The notes under the pieces: model-generated
What the model was told of the DNA's origin: nothing
Databases searched by the model: none
Seen by the model: only the letters and a program-made list of their open reading frames with translations
From: JALYYC01 sp963795805
GTDB taxonomy: Bacteria; Chloroflexota; Dormibacteria; CF-121
Reading direction: 5' to 3'
Assembly: GCA_963795805.1 (NCBI GenBank)
Contig: CAWCIV010000001.1
Coordinates: 930,001 to 994,000, forward strand
DNA: 64,000 bases
Translations under genes and position numbers: made by a program
In this document: one piece after another, positions 51,221-59,984 of the stretch
Layout: every line of letters begins with the position of its first letter
How positions within the stretch are numbered: the stretch's first letter is position 1

Positions 51221-52225
51221 CTACTGGGTCGGAAAGGGCGCCTGCCACCACGACGGGACCGTCTCGAGTCGGATCGCTGTCACCCACTTCACCCACCAGA
51301 ATCCGCGGCGATGTGGGGCGACGAGGCGGACCGGAAAGCCATGGCCGGCATCGAGCGCCGTCCCACCGAGACGAGTGGCCAGCAGCAGGCGGCTCGCTTC
51401 CTCGATCGGAAACCGGCGGCTGTAGCCCGTCGACGCCTGCACCAGCAGACTGAGGGCGCCCGATGTCGAGGGCAGCAGGCGGCTCAGCCAGACACCGGAC
51501 CAGTCCTGCTCCGAGTAGAAGCCGCCCGTGCAGTCGAGCGTGGCGCGAACCCGGTCATCAAACGCGAGCAACTCGTCATAGGTCCAACGCCGCATCGTGC
51601 CACCCGATTGGATCGACAAGCGCCACGTGCCGGCGCTCACCGCCGGCACCGGATCGAACATCCACTGTGTTACCGGCAACTGCTCGGGTTGCAAGGACCC
51701 GATGGCATACGAGCCGGTAAAACGCCGCCGTGCACCGGGAAGATTTACGAAGCGAACGATCCCCTCGGACGCCGCGTAGCCGACCGCCGCCGACGCGAGG
51801 ACGACGCCGCTCCGAAGTAGCATCCGCCGAGAGAGGTCGCTGCGGCGCAATGGGATCCGGCGCGCCGCCACATGCCACAGCGCAAACGGGATCGCAACCA
51901 GTGCCGCGCCGACGTGCACCTCCATGGCACTGAACGGGCCCACCGCCACGAGAAGCCCGCTCGAGTGGAGCAAGCCGGCGACGACCGAGGCCAGGACCAG
52001 GGCCGTGAAGACGAGGGAGGCCGGCCAGCCCCGACGACGACGGCGGATGCCGTGCACCGCGATCGCCGACTTCCATGGCATCAGGGCGACGATGGCGAAG
52101 CCGCTGGCAGCGTGGACCAGCAGCGACCAGCGTGATGGCGCGGTGCCGTAGAAGAAGGCGACCCAGCCGCTGGTGAAGGCCGATCCGAGCAGGACCAGCA
52201 GCGCCAGGTTGGTCCAGCGCTTCAT
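51221..52225 (-). CDS. Membrane-fused molybdopterin oxidoreductase (sulfite-oxidase fold)
   Basis: A 334-residue protein. The N-terminal half has four helices (~5-125) with His38, His103 and His118 suited to haem b. Near 132-151 the sequence SRRMLL plus a hydrophobic stretch looks like a Tat signal, but it lies inside the protein. The C-terminal domain (~165-330) is the sulfite-oxidase/MsrP fold with the molybdenum-ligand Cys232 in LDCTGGF and the Arg-rich VRLVAPHRRGFWWVKWV block. ATG 52225 is chosen because it starts the first helix. A self-contained quinone-linked Mo enzyme is likely. Confidence 0.8.
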   Translation of the reverse strand: MKRWTNLALLVLLGSAFTSGWVAFFYGTAPSRWSLLVHAASGFAIVALMPWKSAIAVHGIRRRRRGWPASLVFTALVLASVVAGLLHSSGLLVAVGPFSAMEVHVGAALVAIPFALWHVAARRIPLRRSDLSRRMLLRSGVVLASAAVGYAASEGIVRFVNLPGARRRFTGSYAIGSLQPEQLPVTQWMFDPVPAVSAGTWRLSIQSGGTMRRWTYDELLAFDDRVRATLDCTGGFYSEQDWSGVWLSRLLPSTSGALSLLVQASTGYSRRFPIEEASRLLLATRLGGTALDAGHGFPVRLVAPHRRGFWWVKWVTAIRLETVPSWWQAPFPTQ

Positions 52226-52256
52226 CGAGTCAAGTATCTCCCGTACTCTTGAGAGG

Positions 52257-53255
52257 ATGGCGGCAGTCAAGAAGGTTCAGCGCAAACCGGCGGCGCGGCG
52301 GTCGCGAAAGCCGGGTGAGGCTCGGGGCCCCGAGCCCAGGGCGAGCCGCCTCGAGCTCGACGACGCCGGTATTGCGAAGCTGGCCGCCCGCGTCGAGGAG
52401 CAGGGCGGCGCGGTGCTGGGCGCCTACCGGGACCCGTTTGCCGGGCAGCCCCTGGTCCTGGCCTCCCTGCCATTGAAGCGGGTCGTCGCCACGCCGTTCC
52501 AGCGAGACCTCTCCAAGACCCATGCCGACCGACTCGCTGAGGCGATCGGTGCCGCCGGTCTCTTCCTCGACCCGGTGATCGCGGTGGCGTCGCCGGATGG
52601 GTTCTGGTCCCCCAACGGCCGGCACCGACTCGAGGCGGCACGACGCCTGGGGATGCGCTCGGTCACCGTGCTCCTCGTGCCTGACGACAAGCTCGCTTTT
52701 CGCATCCTCGCCCTGAACACCGAGAAGGCCCACAACCTTCGCGACCGCAGCCTGGAGGTTATTCGGATGGCCCGGCAGCTGGCGAAGGAGCAGCCGCGCA
52801 GCAAGGAGGCCGAGCACGCGGTCACCTTCGAGCAACCGCTGTTCGTCACGCTGGGCTGCGTCTACGCGCAACGAACCCGCTTCGCCGGTTCGTCGTACCA
52901 GCCCGTGCTGCGCAAGGTCGATCGCTTTTTGGAAGGCACCCTGCCCGCCGCGCTCCGGCAGCGCGAACAATGGGCGGTGCGGCTGATGGACATCGACGAC
53001 CGGGTCGCGCAGCACGTGAAGACGATGCAGGAGATGGGGATGAAGAGTCCCTACCTTCGGGCGATCGTCGTCGCTCGCATCAACCCGGTCCGCTTCACAC
53101 CGCCCTCGCGCGCAAAGGACACGGCGCCGCCGATGTCGATGGCCGAGGCGCTGACCAAGATGGCCGCCAGCGTCCGGAAGTTCAATCCGAAATCGGTTCG
53201 CCCGGGAGACCTGGCCCTGGTCGCGGCGATCGCGCCTGGCTCAGCCGACGAATAA
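52257..53255 (+). CDS. ParB/Srx N-terminal domain protein
   Basis: A 332-residue protein. The ParB-type domain spans ~75-150, with the NGRHRLEAARRLGM nucleotide-binding motif. The remaining ~180 residues have no recognised fold, and I see no ParB helix-turn-helix, so a chromosome partition role is unlikely. ATG 52257 overlaps a GAGAGG site. The 3' end overlaps the convergent HAD gene by 74 bp, which is unusually long. Confidence 0.72.
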   Translation: MAAVKKVQRKPAARRSRKPGEARGPEPRASRLELDDAGIAKLAARVEEQGGAVLGAYRDPFAGQPLVLASLPLKRVVATPFQRDLSKTHADRLAEAIGAAGLFLDPVIAVASPDGFWSPNGRHRLEAARRLGMRSVTVLLVPDDKLAFRILALNTEKAHNLRDRSLEVIRMARQLAKEQPRSKEAEHAVTFEQPLFVTLGCVYAQRTRFAGSSYQPVLRKVDRFLEGTLPAALRQREQWAVRLMDIDDRVAQHVKTMQEMGMKSPYLRAIVVARINPVRFTPPSRAKDTAPPMSMAEALTKMAASVRKFNPKSVRPGDLALVAAIAPGSADE

Positions 53256-53892
53256 GTTCGGCGAGCGGCACCGCCTCCAGCGACGCGATTCGAAGGTCCG
53301 CCTGACTGAGGTCCATCCCGCTGGTCATCGCCGTTGGCACCGCGACGCAGGTGATGCCCGCAGCCGTGGCGGCCACGACGCCATTTCTCGAGTCCTCGAG
53401 CGCGATCGTCTCGTGCCCTTTCAGCTCCAGGCGCTTGAGCGCCGTCAGATAGAGCTCCGGGTCAGGTTTGGCCCGCCCGGCGTCGTCCTTGCAGACAATG
53501 GCCTCGAAGCGCTCTCGAATCGCGAAGCGGTCAAGGTGTTTTGTGACCCACTTGCGTGAAGAACTCGAGACGACGGCCAACCGCACTCCCAGGTCCTGGG
53601 CGTCATCAAGATATTGCTGGACGCCAGGCAGCAGACCCTGGAGGGCCAGGGCTTCGTCGTAGTAGCGACGCTTCAACGCGTTCAGCTCCGTCTCGTCGAC
53701 TGGCTCGCCGGTCCGCTCGGCGAGATCCACGACCGGATCGAAGGGACTCGGCCAGGTGCCCACATTCGTGAGCCAACGATCCAGCGGCATTTCGTGTCCG
53801 CGCTCTCGGTAAATCCGCTGCCATGCGATATACAGCGGCTCTTCCGTCTCCATGATCAGACCATCGAAATCGAACAGAACGGCTCGGATCAC
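53182..53892 (-). CDS. HAD-family phosphatase (beta-phosphoglucomutase-like)
   Basis: A 236-residue HAD protein. Motif I is LFDFDGLIMETE, motif II the Ser region in VVSSSSRKWV, motif III Lys in GRAKPDP and motif IV ALEDSRNGV. The cap is helical, as in beta-phosphoglucomutase and similar sugar phosphatases. GTG 53892 precedes the domain by 4 residues. It lies 7 nt after the stop of the DPP-IV-like gene, suggesting an operon. Its last ~25 codons lie opposite the ParB-like gene. Confidence 0.83.
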   Translation of the reverse strand: MIRAVLFDFDGLIMETEEPLYIAWQRIYRERGHEMPLDRWLTNVGTWPSPFDPVVDLAERTGEPVDETELNALKRRYYDEALALQGLLPGVQQYLDDAQDLGVRLAVVSSSSRKWVTKHLDRFAIRERFEAIVCKDDAGRAKPDPELYLTALKRLELKGHETIALEDSRNGVVAATAAGITCVAVPTAMTSGMDLSQADLRIASLEAVPLAELIRRLSQARSPRPGPGLPGEPISD

Positions 53893-53899
53893 GCAGGAC

Positions 53900-56005
53900 T
53901 CAGAGATGTCGCTCGAAATATTCGAGAACCCGGCGCTCCATGTCGGCGCGGTCGGGCTCCGAGCGCGGCATGTGCCGCTCATTGGGGTAGAGCAGCGTGT
54001 CGAAGGGTTTGCCGGCATCGATGAGCGCCTGCATCAAGCGGGCGGTGTGGCGGAAATGGACGTTCTCGTCGATCATGCCGTGGATCACGAGCAGCTTGCC
54101 GCGCAGCGCCGGCGCGTGGGTGAGCACGGATGCTTCCCCGTATCCGTCCGGGTTTTCGTCAGGCATGCCCATGTATCGCTCGGTGTAGGCCGTGTCGTAT
54201 CCAGCCATGTCGGTGACCGGAGCGCCGGCGACGCCGACCTTGAAGAGATCGGGCGCGCGCAGCATGCACATCAGCGTCATATAGCCGCCGTAGCTCCAGC
54301 CGTAGATACCTACCCTGGTGAGATCGGCGTCGCCCTGGGTCCCGAGCCAGCGAACCCCTTCGACCTGGTCCTTGACCTCGATCCCGCCCATGTGATGGGC
54401 GATCGGGGCCTCGAACTTGAGGCCCCGCCGGGCCGAGCCGCGGTTGTCGACCTTGAGGACGATGAATCCGCGCTCGGCAAGCATCTGCGCCCGCAGGTCG
54501 ACCGTTTCGATCCAGCTGTCGCTGACCGTCTGCGGCCCGGGCCCCCCGTACACCGAGACGATGACCGGGGCCTTCGGCGACCGCGGCGGCCGATAGACCG
54601 CCGCGTAGAGCTCGGTGCCGTCGCTCGTCCGAAAGGAATGCAACTCCGGCGGCGCCAGCTCAAGATCGATCGTTGCCGGTTTGTGGAGCGAATGGCGGAC
54701 GGCGCCACTCGTGGCGCGCACGGTTATCTCTGGTGGGGTCAGCCGGTCGTCGGCGATCTCGACGAAGGTTGAGAAGTCGGGGGCGATGACGGCCCCATGA
54801 GTCCCGTCCTCGCGGGTCAATTGCTCCGCCTCCCCGCCATCGAGCGAGACCCGGAATAGCTGCCGCTCGAGCGGTGTCTTCCGCCAGCCGAGGAAGTAGA
54901 GCTGGCGTCGCTGCTGGTCGAGCGCGATCGTGGCCTCGACCAGCCAGTCGCCGCTCGTCAGGTGCCGGATGAGGGAACCATCCGGTCGATGGAGCGAGAG
55001 GTGGCGGTAGCCGCTGCGCTCGGACGACCAGGTGAACTCCCCGGTGGCGTCGACGATCCATAGGTCGTCATGCAGGTTGACCCACGGCTTGATCTCGTCG
55101 ACCACGATGCCCTTCCCCGCTCCGGTCACGACGTCGTAGGCGAGCAGCTCCAGCTGACGCTGGTCACGCGAGAGCCATTGCACCAGCAGGCGCCCGTCCG
55201 GGTGCCAGTGCACGCGCGCGATGTAGCCTTCCTCGATCCCGAGGTCCATGAACGTCGGCCGTCCGCCGCCGGCGCGGACGACGCCGAGCTTGACGCGCGC
55301 GTTCGCCATCCCGGCAAACGGGTAGCGGTGCTCCTCGACCTCGAGCACCGGCTTGCCCTGATGGACGATCGGATAGATCGGGATATGCCGCTCATCGACC
55401 TGCTCGAAGGCGACGAGGTCTCCACTCGGTGAGGGCCAGTAACCGTGCTGCCGGTGCAGCTCCTCTTGCGCGACGAACTCGGCGAGTCCGTTCGTCACCC
55501 CGGGCGAAGCGCCGCTCGTGAGCTGCCGCTCGCCACCGGCATCGACGCACCAAATATCGCCATCGCGGACAAAGAACACGCGACGGCCATCCGGCGTGAT
55601 CTGCGGGTCGATGATGCCGCCCCCAGCCAGTTTCGCGGTGGCCCCGTCCTTCCATTGATAGAGGTCGCCGCGCAGCGGCAACAGCATCACGGTCGCCTTC
55701 TCCGCCCAGAGGTAATCCGTGATCCCGGTCTCACGCAGCCGTTGCCGCTCACGGCGCAGGACCTCGTCACGACTGATGTTCAGCTCGGTGACGGCCTCGC
55801 CCGGCGGGGCGAGCCAGTGCTCCTTCTTTCCGCTCGACAGGTCGAGGCGCCAGAGCTCGCGCTCGAGGTCCCCACGCGCGCTGAAGAGATAGGTCACGAA
55901 TTTCGAGTCGGGCGCGTAGCGGATTTTTCCCGGCATCGCCATCCCGGGGCGCGGAAATTTGGCGACGAGCTCGGGGGTCAAGCGGCGCTTCTCGGCGGTT
56001 TTCAC
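53900..56005 (-). CDS. S9B family dipeptidyl-peptidase IV-like peptidase
   Basis: A 701-residue peptidase without a signal peptide. The N-terminal beta-propeller carries the EE exopeptidase motif in FVAQEELHRQHGYW, which favours dipeptide release. The hydrolase domain has Ser571 in GWSYGGYM, Asp in HGMIDENVHF and His in NERHMPR. GTG 56005 sets the start; extended in-frame sequence to 56386 lies opposite another gene and is improbable. It is followed at 7 nt by the HAD gene. Confidence 0.87.
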   Translation of the reverse strand: MKTAEKRRLTPELVAKFPRPGMAMPGKIRYAPDSKFVTYLFSARGDLERELWRLDLSSGKKEHWLAPPGEAVTELNISRDEVLRRERQRLRETGITDYLWAEKATVMLLPLRGDLYQWKDGATAKLAGGGIIDPQITPDGRRVFFVRDGDIWCVDAGGERQLTSGASPGVTNGLAEFVAQEELHRQHGYWPSPSGDLVAFEQVDERHIPIYPIVHQGKPVLEVEEHRYPFAGMANARVKLGVVRAGGGRPTFMDLGIEEGYIARVHWHPDGRLLVQWLSRDQRQLELLAYDVVTGAGKGIVVDEIKPWVNLHDDLWIVDATGEFTWSSERSGYRHLSLHRPDGSLIRHLTSGDWLVEATIALDQQRRQLYFLGWRKTPLERQLFRVSLDGGEAEQLTREDGTHGAVIAPDFSTFVEIADDRLTPPEITVRATSGAVRHSLHKPATIDLELAPPELHSFRTSDGTELYAAVYRPPRSPKAPVIVSVYGGPGPQTVSDSWIETVDLRAQMLAERGFIVLKVDNRGSARRGLKFEAPIAHHMGGIEVKDQVEGVRWLGTQGDADLTRVGIYGWSYGGYMTLMCMLRAPDLFKVGVAGAPVTDMAGYDTAYTERYMGMPDENPDGYGEASVLTHAPALRGKLLVIHGMIDENVHFRHTARLMQALIDAGKPFDTLLYPNERHMPRSEPDRADMERRVLEYFERHL

Positions 56006-56029
56006 CCGTCTGATCCTACAATCGCGAAC

Positions 56030-56755
56030 GTGTTGATCGAGGCGGCGCTGAACGGCTCGCGCGGCCGCCACGAACATGAGGCCGTCCCCCTCGGCCCCGC
56101 TTCCCTGGCCAGCGATGCGGCCAAGGTGCGTGCCGCCGGCGCCGGCGCCGTTCACATCCACGCCCGCGATCGCTTTGGACGGGAGACCCTGGATGCTGAG
56201 CACTGCGCCGACACGATCGACGCAATCCGCGGTGCCTGTCCTGGCTTCCCGATCGGGCTGACGACCGGGCTCTGGATCGTGAAGAGCGCCGACCAGCGGC
56301 TGGCGTTGATCGATCAATGGGACCCGGATTCCCGACTTCTGCTCGGTCAACTTTTCTGAAGATGGCACGGACGAACTGGGCGACATGCTGATCCGTAAAG
56401 GGGTCGGGATCGAGGCGGGTCTTGCCTCGGTCGCCGATGCCCGCGTCTTCGCTGGCAGCGCCTACGTCGATCGGTCGCTGCGCGTGCTGATGAAGTCGAC
56501 GACCCGGGCCTGGACGACCCGGTCACGGCCGCCGAAGCGATCGCGCGGGTCCTCGAAGGCAGCGGCATCCACCGGCCGATCGTCCAGCACGGCTCCGGCA
56601 CCGCGACCTGGCCCGTACTCCGCGCTGCCGTCGCGCACGGCTACGATGTCCGGATTGGACTGGAGGACACGCTGCTGATGCCCGACGGCTCGCCCGCCGT
56701 GAACAATGCGTCGCTGGTCGCGGCCGCCGCCGCCCTGGTGAACGCCCATGCGTGA
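56030..56755 (+). pseudogene. BKACE (DUF849) beta-keto acid cleavage enzyme, two frameshifts
   Basis: The first frame reads LIEAALNGSRGRHEHEAVPLGP and VHIHARDRFGRETLD, typical of BKACE enzymes (Zn ligands in HIHARD). Near 56318-56331 a one-base insertion is needed; the next frame reads PDFCSVNFSEDGTDELGDMLIRKGVGIEAG. At 56496-56498 a base is missing, and the original frame resumes as DDPGLDDPVTAAEAIARVLEG to RIGLEDTLLMPDG and TGA 56753-56755. The two shifts cancel. With both fixed the protein is ~241 aa, a little short for the family. Starts at GTG 56030, possibly TTG 56033. It precedes the beta-propeller gene with 8 nt overlap. Confidence 0.72.
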
Positions 56756-57776
56756 CGTCGCGCCGGTGACGGTCAGCGCGGGCGACCTCACCTACGAGTG
56801 GATCGACGACTGGGCCCGTATGCCGAAAGACGCCGCCGCCGTCGTGGCCTGGCCCCATCACGGCATCGCCGCCATGCCAAATGGAGAGATCGCCACCGTG
56901 CACCCCTCGAAGCCGACCCTCTTGCTGTTCGAGGCGGACGGCTCCCTGCACCGGTCGGTCGAGGCCGAGATTGCCGACGCCCATGGGATGACCGCCGTCC
57001 GTGAAGGCGAGGCGGCCTACTTGTGGATCGCCGATGCGGCGATGAAGCAATCCGCGGCCTCCGGCTACGAGCCGCCGCCCACCAGCGAGGGTTCGTTGGT
57101 GGTCAAGCTCGCTTTAAGTGGCCGCGTCCTGAACCGCTTGTCCAAGCCGGAGGTCGCCGCCTACGGCCATGGCGACTATCGGCCGACCTGCGTGGCCGTC
57201 AATGAGACGCGCACCGGTGGCAACGGGGACATCTGGGTCGCCGACGGCTACGGTGAGAGCTACGTCCATCGCTTCGATGCCGGCGGCCGCTATCTCCGCA
57301 GCCTGTCGGGCGAGGAAGGCGCGGGCCGCTTCAAGGGACCGCACGCGGTCTTCATCGACCGCCGCCGCGGTGAGCCCGAGCTTTACGTCGCGGACAGGAA
57401 CAACGCCCGGATTCAGGTGTACGACCTCGAGGGCCGATTCCGGCGGGTGGTCGGGGCCGAGTTCCTCTCCCGGCCAACCTGGTTCGCTGTCGATGGCGAC
57501 CGTCTCCTCGTCCTCGAGTTCCGTCCGCCGCGCTTAACGGTGCTGGACTCCGCGGATCGCCTGGTGGGCTACGTGGCGGAGGACAAGGAGGCGCCCTCGC
57601 GCGAGGGCTGGCCCAATGAGGTGGCCGAGGACGGGACGCTCCGCCGGCCCCGATCGCTCCAACCGGGCAAGCTGAACAGCCCGCACAGCCTCGCTCTCGA
57701 TAAAGAAGGCAACGTGTACATCACGGAATGGCTGATTGGCGGCCGCCTGACCAAGCTAAAGAAGCTCTCGGGCTGA
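56748..57776 (+). CDS. NHL/SMP-30-like six-bladed beta-propeller protein
   Basis: A 342-residue protein with NHL-type blade motifs: GDIWVADGYGESYVHRFDAGGRYL, LYVADRNNARIQVYDLEGRF and SLALDKEGNVYITEW. No signal peptide is seen. ATG 56748 overlaps the BKACE stop, so they may be co-translated. Such proteins serve as lactonases or peptidylamidoglycolate-type lyases or as scaffolds; no specific activity can be given. The stop is 3 bp from the convergent APC permease stop. Confidence 0.72.
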   Translation: MRDVAPVTVSAGDLTYEWIDDWARMPKDAAAVVAWPHHGIAAMPNGEIATVHPSKPTLLLFEADGSLHRSVEAEIADAHGMTAVREGEAAYLWIADAAMKQSAASGYEPPPTSEGSLVVKLALSGRVLNRLSKPEVAAYGHGDYRPTCVAVNETRTGGNGDIWVADGYGESYVHRFDAGGRYLRSLSGEEGAGRFKGPHAVFIDRRRGEPELYVADRNNARIQVYDLEGRFRRVVGAEFLSRPTWFAVDGDRLLVLEFRPPRLTVLDSADRLVGYVAEDKEAPSREGWPNEVAEDGTLRRPRSLQPGKLNSPHSLALDKEGNVYITEWLIGGRLTKLKKLSG

Positions 57777-57779
57777 CGG

Positions 57780-59351
57780 TCAGGGCTTGGGCCCGCGGGC
57801 GGCGAGGGCCTCCTCGTACTCTTCGAGCGACTCGTACTCCTCAGCCTCCAGCAGCACTCGCCGTTGCGTCGCCTCCCAGTCGCGCGGCACATTCCCGACT
57901 TTGGGCAGGCCCTGCCGGCTCCGGTGCAGCATGTAGAGCACCACGGCCACGATGATCCAGCCGGGCCCGGCGATGCGGCCGACATCATGCGTCAGGATGA
58001 CCTCGAAGAGGATGGTCGAGACGCCCAGGATCCCAAAGATCCCGAGGATCGGAAATTCAATCGTTCGCCCGTGGAATTGGATCGGTACGTTGAAAGGCAT
58101 CTTGTACGGCCGAGGCGTGTACGGATCGCGGAACCGCAGCACCATCAACGAGGTGAAGACCAGAAGATACCCGCTCGTCGCGCCGAAGGCGTAAAGGTTC
58201 GTCAGCAGGTCGATGGCGGCGTTGCTGCCCGGTTTTCCCGGGGTGAAGAAGGCAAACAGGGTCTGGACAATCGCCACGCCGCTGAACACGATGATCGTCC
58301 GCGCCGGCGTTTGGCGCGTCTGGTGCACCTTGTTGAACCATTTCGGCAGCAACTGGAACTGGCTCATCGAGTACGTGAGGCGGGAGGCGCTGACCACGCC
58401 TGAGTTGGCCGAGATGAAGACGATCATGCCGCCGATCAGGGCCGTGACCGGTGCTGCGACGATGCCGATGAGCGGGATGTGGCCGGCGATCAGCGCGACG
58501 GGATCACCTTCGTGACCGCGGAAGGCCTGCGCCGGGAACATACCCATGGCGAGGATCGCGAACGCCATCGCGAAGATCAGCACTGACAGGATCAGCCCGA
58601 TCGAGGTCCGAGGGATGATGGTGGCCGGCCGCCGTGTCTCCTGGGCCACCTGCGAGATCGACTCCAATCCAACGAAGGAGATGATCGCCAGCGACGAGCC
58701 GAAGGCAAATTGACCCAGCGTCGGGCGGTTCATGGTGAATTGCTGGGCCACCAGGCCGGGCTGCCAGACGAGGACGAACCCCGCGACGACAATGATCGAC
58801 TGGCCGATGATGGCCACCACGCCGAGGATCTCGTTAAACGCCGAGGAAATCCGGATGCCGCGCACGTTCAACCAGATGAGAACCAGGATCCCGGCGAGCG
58901 TTTCAACCAGCCAGAGCCAGGCGAGATGGATGGGACCGAGGACGATCGTGTAGTCGCTGATGTGATGACCAAACGTCAGATACGGGAGGAAGAAGTTGAA
59001 GTAGCCGAAGGAGACCACCATGAAGAGCGAGATGTCGATCGTGTAGTCGAGCAGCAGGGCGGCGCCGGCAATGAAGCCGGCCAGGTCACCGATGCCGCGC
59101 AGCGTGTAGTACTGGCCACCGCCGGCGACCGGATAGGCCGAGGCGAGCTCCGCATAGCCGAGCCCGACGAGGGCATAGACCAGGCCGGCGAAGAGAAACG
59201 CCAGCGGGGTAAAGCCGAGCGCGGCGAGGGCGACGATGCCGAGCGCAGTGTAGATATCGGCCCCGACGTCCGCATAGCCCCACATATAGGAGCCCCACAC
59301 GCTGACATCGCGCCGCAGCTCGCTGGGAGCGACCCCCGATTCCTGAGCCAT
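57780..59351 (-). CDS. APC superfamily amino acid permease
   Basis: A 523-residue amino acid-polyamine-organocation transporter with twelve helices. The opening motif DIYTALGIVALAALG and the block SFVGLESISQVAQETRRPATIIPRTS near residue 225 are typical. The C-terminal ~40 residues are charged and cytoplasmic. ATG 59351 is preferred to ATG 59375, because AAGAGA precedes it. The substrate is unknown. It is divergent from the deazaflavin gene, with starts only 68 bp apart. Confidence 0.85.
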   Translation of the reverse strand: MAQESGVAPSELRRDVSVWGSYMWGYADVGADIYTALGIVALAALGFTPLAFLFAGLVYALVGLGYAELASAYPVAGGGQYYTLRGIGDLAGFIAGAALLLDYTIDISLFMVVSFGYFNFFLPYLTFGHHISDYTIVLGPIHLAWLWLVETLAGILVLIWLNVRGIRISSAFNEILGVVAIIGQSIIVVAGFVLVWQPGLVAQQFTMNRPTLGQFAFGSSLAIISFVGLESISQVAQETRRPATIIPRTSIGLILSVLIFAMAFAILAMGMFPAQAFRGHEGDPVALIAGHIPLIGIVAAPVTALIGGMIVFISANSGVVSASRLTYSMSQFQLLPKWFNKVHQTRQTPARTIIVFSGVAIVQTLFAFFTPGKPGSNAAIDLLTNLYAFGATSGYLLVFTSLMVLRFRDPYTPRPYKMPFNVPIQFHGRTIEFPILGIFGILGVSTILFEVILTHDVGRIAGPGWIIVAVVLYMLHRSRQGLPKVGNVPRDWEATQRRVLLEAEEYESLEEYEEALAARGPKP

Positions 59352-59407
59352 CGATCTCTTAGCGTGGGCGCGCATACGTAAACAACCCATAAACGTTGGG
59401 GTTGGAG

Positions 59408-59413
59408 TAGAGT
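59408..59413 (+). promoter_or_regulatory. -10 box TAGAGT, leaderless type
   Basis: TAGAGT at 59408-59413 ends 6 nt before ATG 59420, so the transcript would start at or near the start codon. A similar box precedes the malate synthase gene by 13 nt. No good -35 box is evident. Confidence 0.4.
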
Positions 59414-59419
59414 CGGCCA

Positions 59420-59887
59420 ATGAGCCAGAGCAACCCTTCGGCCATACCAGCCGCCAAACGACCAAACCCGGCCATGCAGTGGCTCACGGTCAGAGGGGTG
59501 GGGATGCACAACTTCCTCTACAAGCGACGCATCGCTCGCAACATGGGCCCAAACCGGCTCGTGCTCGTCACGGTGAAGGGCCGGAAATCGGGAAAGCCGA
59601 TCACGGTACCCCTCGGCACATTTCGAGATGGCAACGACATCATCGTGATCGCATCGATGGGCGGCGCCGATTTCGATCCGCAGTGGTGGCTCAACATGCT
59701 CGCCAATCCCGACGTCACCGTGCAGGATGGCGACGCGATCACGAAGGGGCGCGTCGAGTGGATCTCCGACCCTGGTCAGCGAGCGGATTTGTGGAAGAGG
59801 ATCACGGCCGCCATGCCAAACTACGGCGCTTACGAAAAGAAGACGTCGCGGGTGATTCCGCTAGGTCGTATCCGTCACGTTCCCTAG
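59420..59887 (+). CDS. Deazaflavin (F420)-dependent nitroreductase-family protein
   Basis: A 155-residue split-barrel protein of the Ddn/DUF385 family. The blocks VTVKGRKSGKPITVPLG and VIASMGGADFDPQWWLNMLANPDVTV match F420H2-dependent reductases that act on quinones, nitroimidazoles or other acceptors. A membrane-leaning N-terminal helix is short. It implies F420 use in this organism. Downstream is a cysteine-rich protein on the same strand. Confidence 0.83.
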   Translation: MSQSNPSAIPAAKRPNPAMQWLTVRGVGMHNFLYKRRIARNMGPNRLVLVTVKGRKSGKPITVPLGTFRDGNDIIVIASMGGADFDPQWWLNMLANPDVTVQDGDAITKGRVEWISDPGQRADLWKRITAAMPNYGAYEKKTSRVIPLGRIRHVP

Positions 59888-59984
59888 CAACCCAGGCGGA
59901 CGGCCCCGTGACGCCTGCCCTTATCCCAAGCCTTTCACGGCTGAGTTCAACGAGTGTCCTGCCTACCAGACCAGGCATGCGATC

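Noticed and set aside
52257..53255. Chromosome-partition ParB near an origin
   Set aside because: No ParA, parS-like site, DnaA or HTH domain is present; only the ParB/Srx fold is seen.
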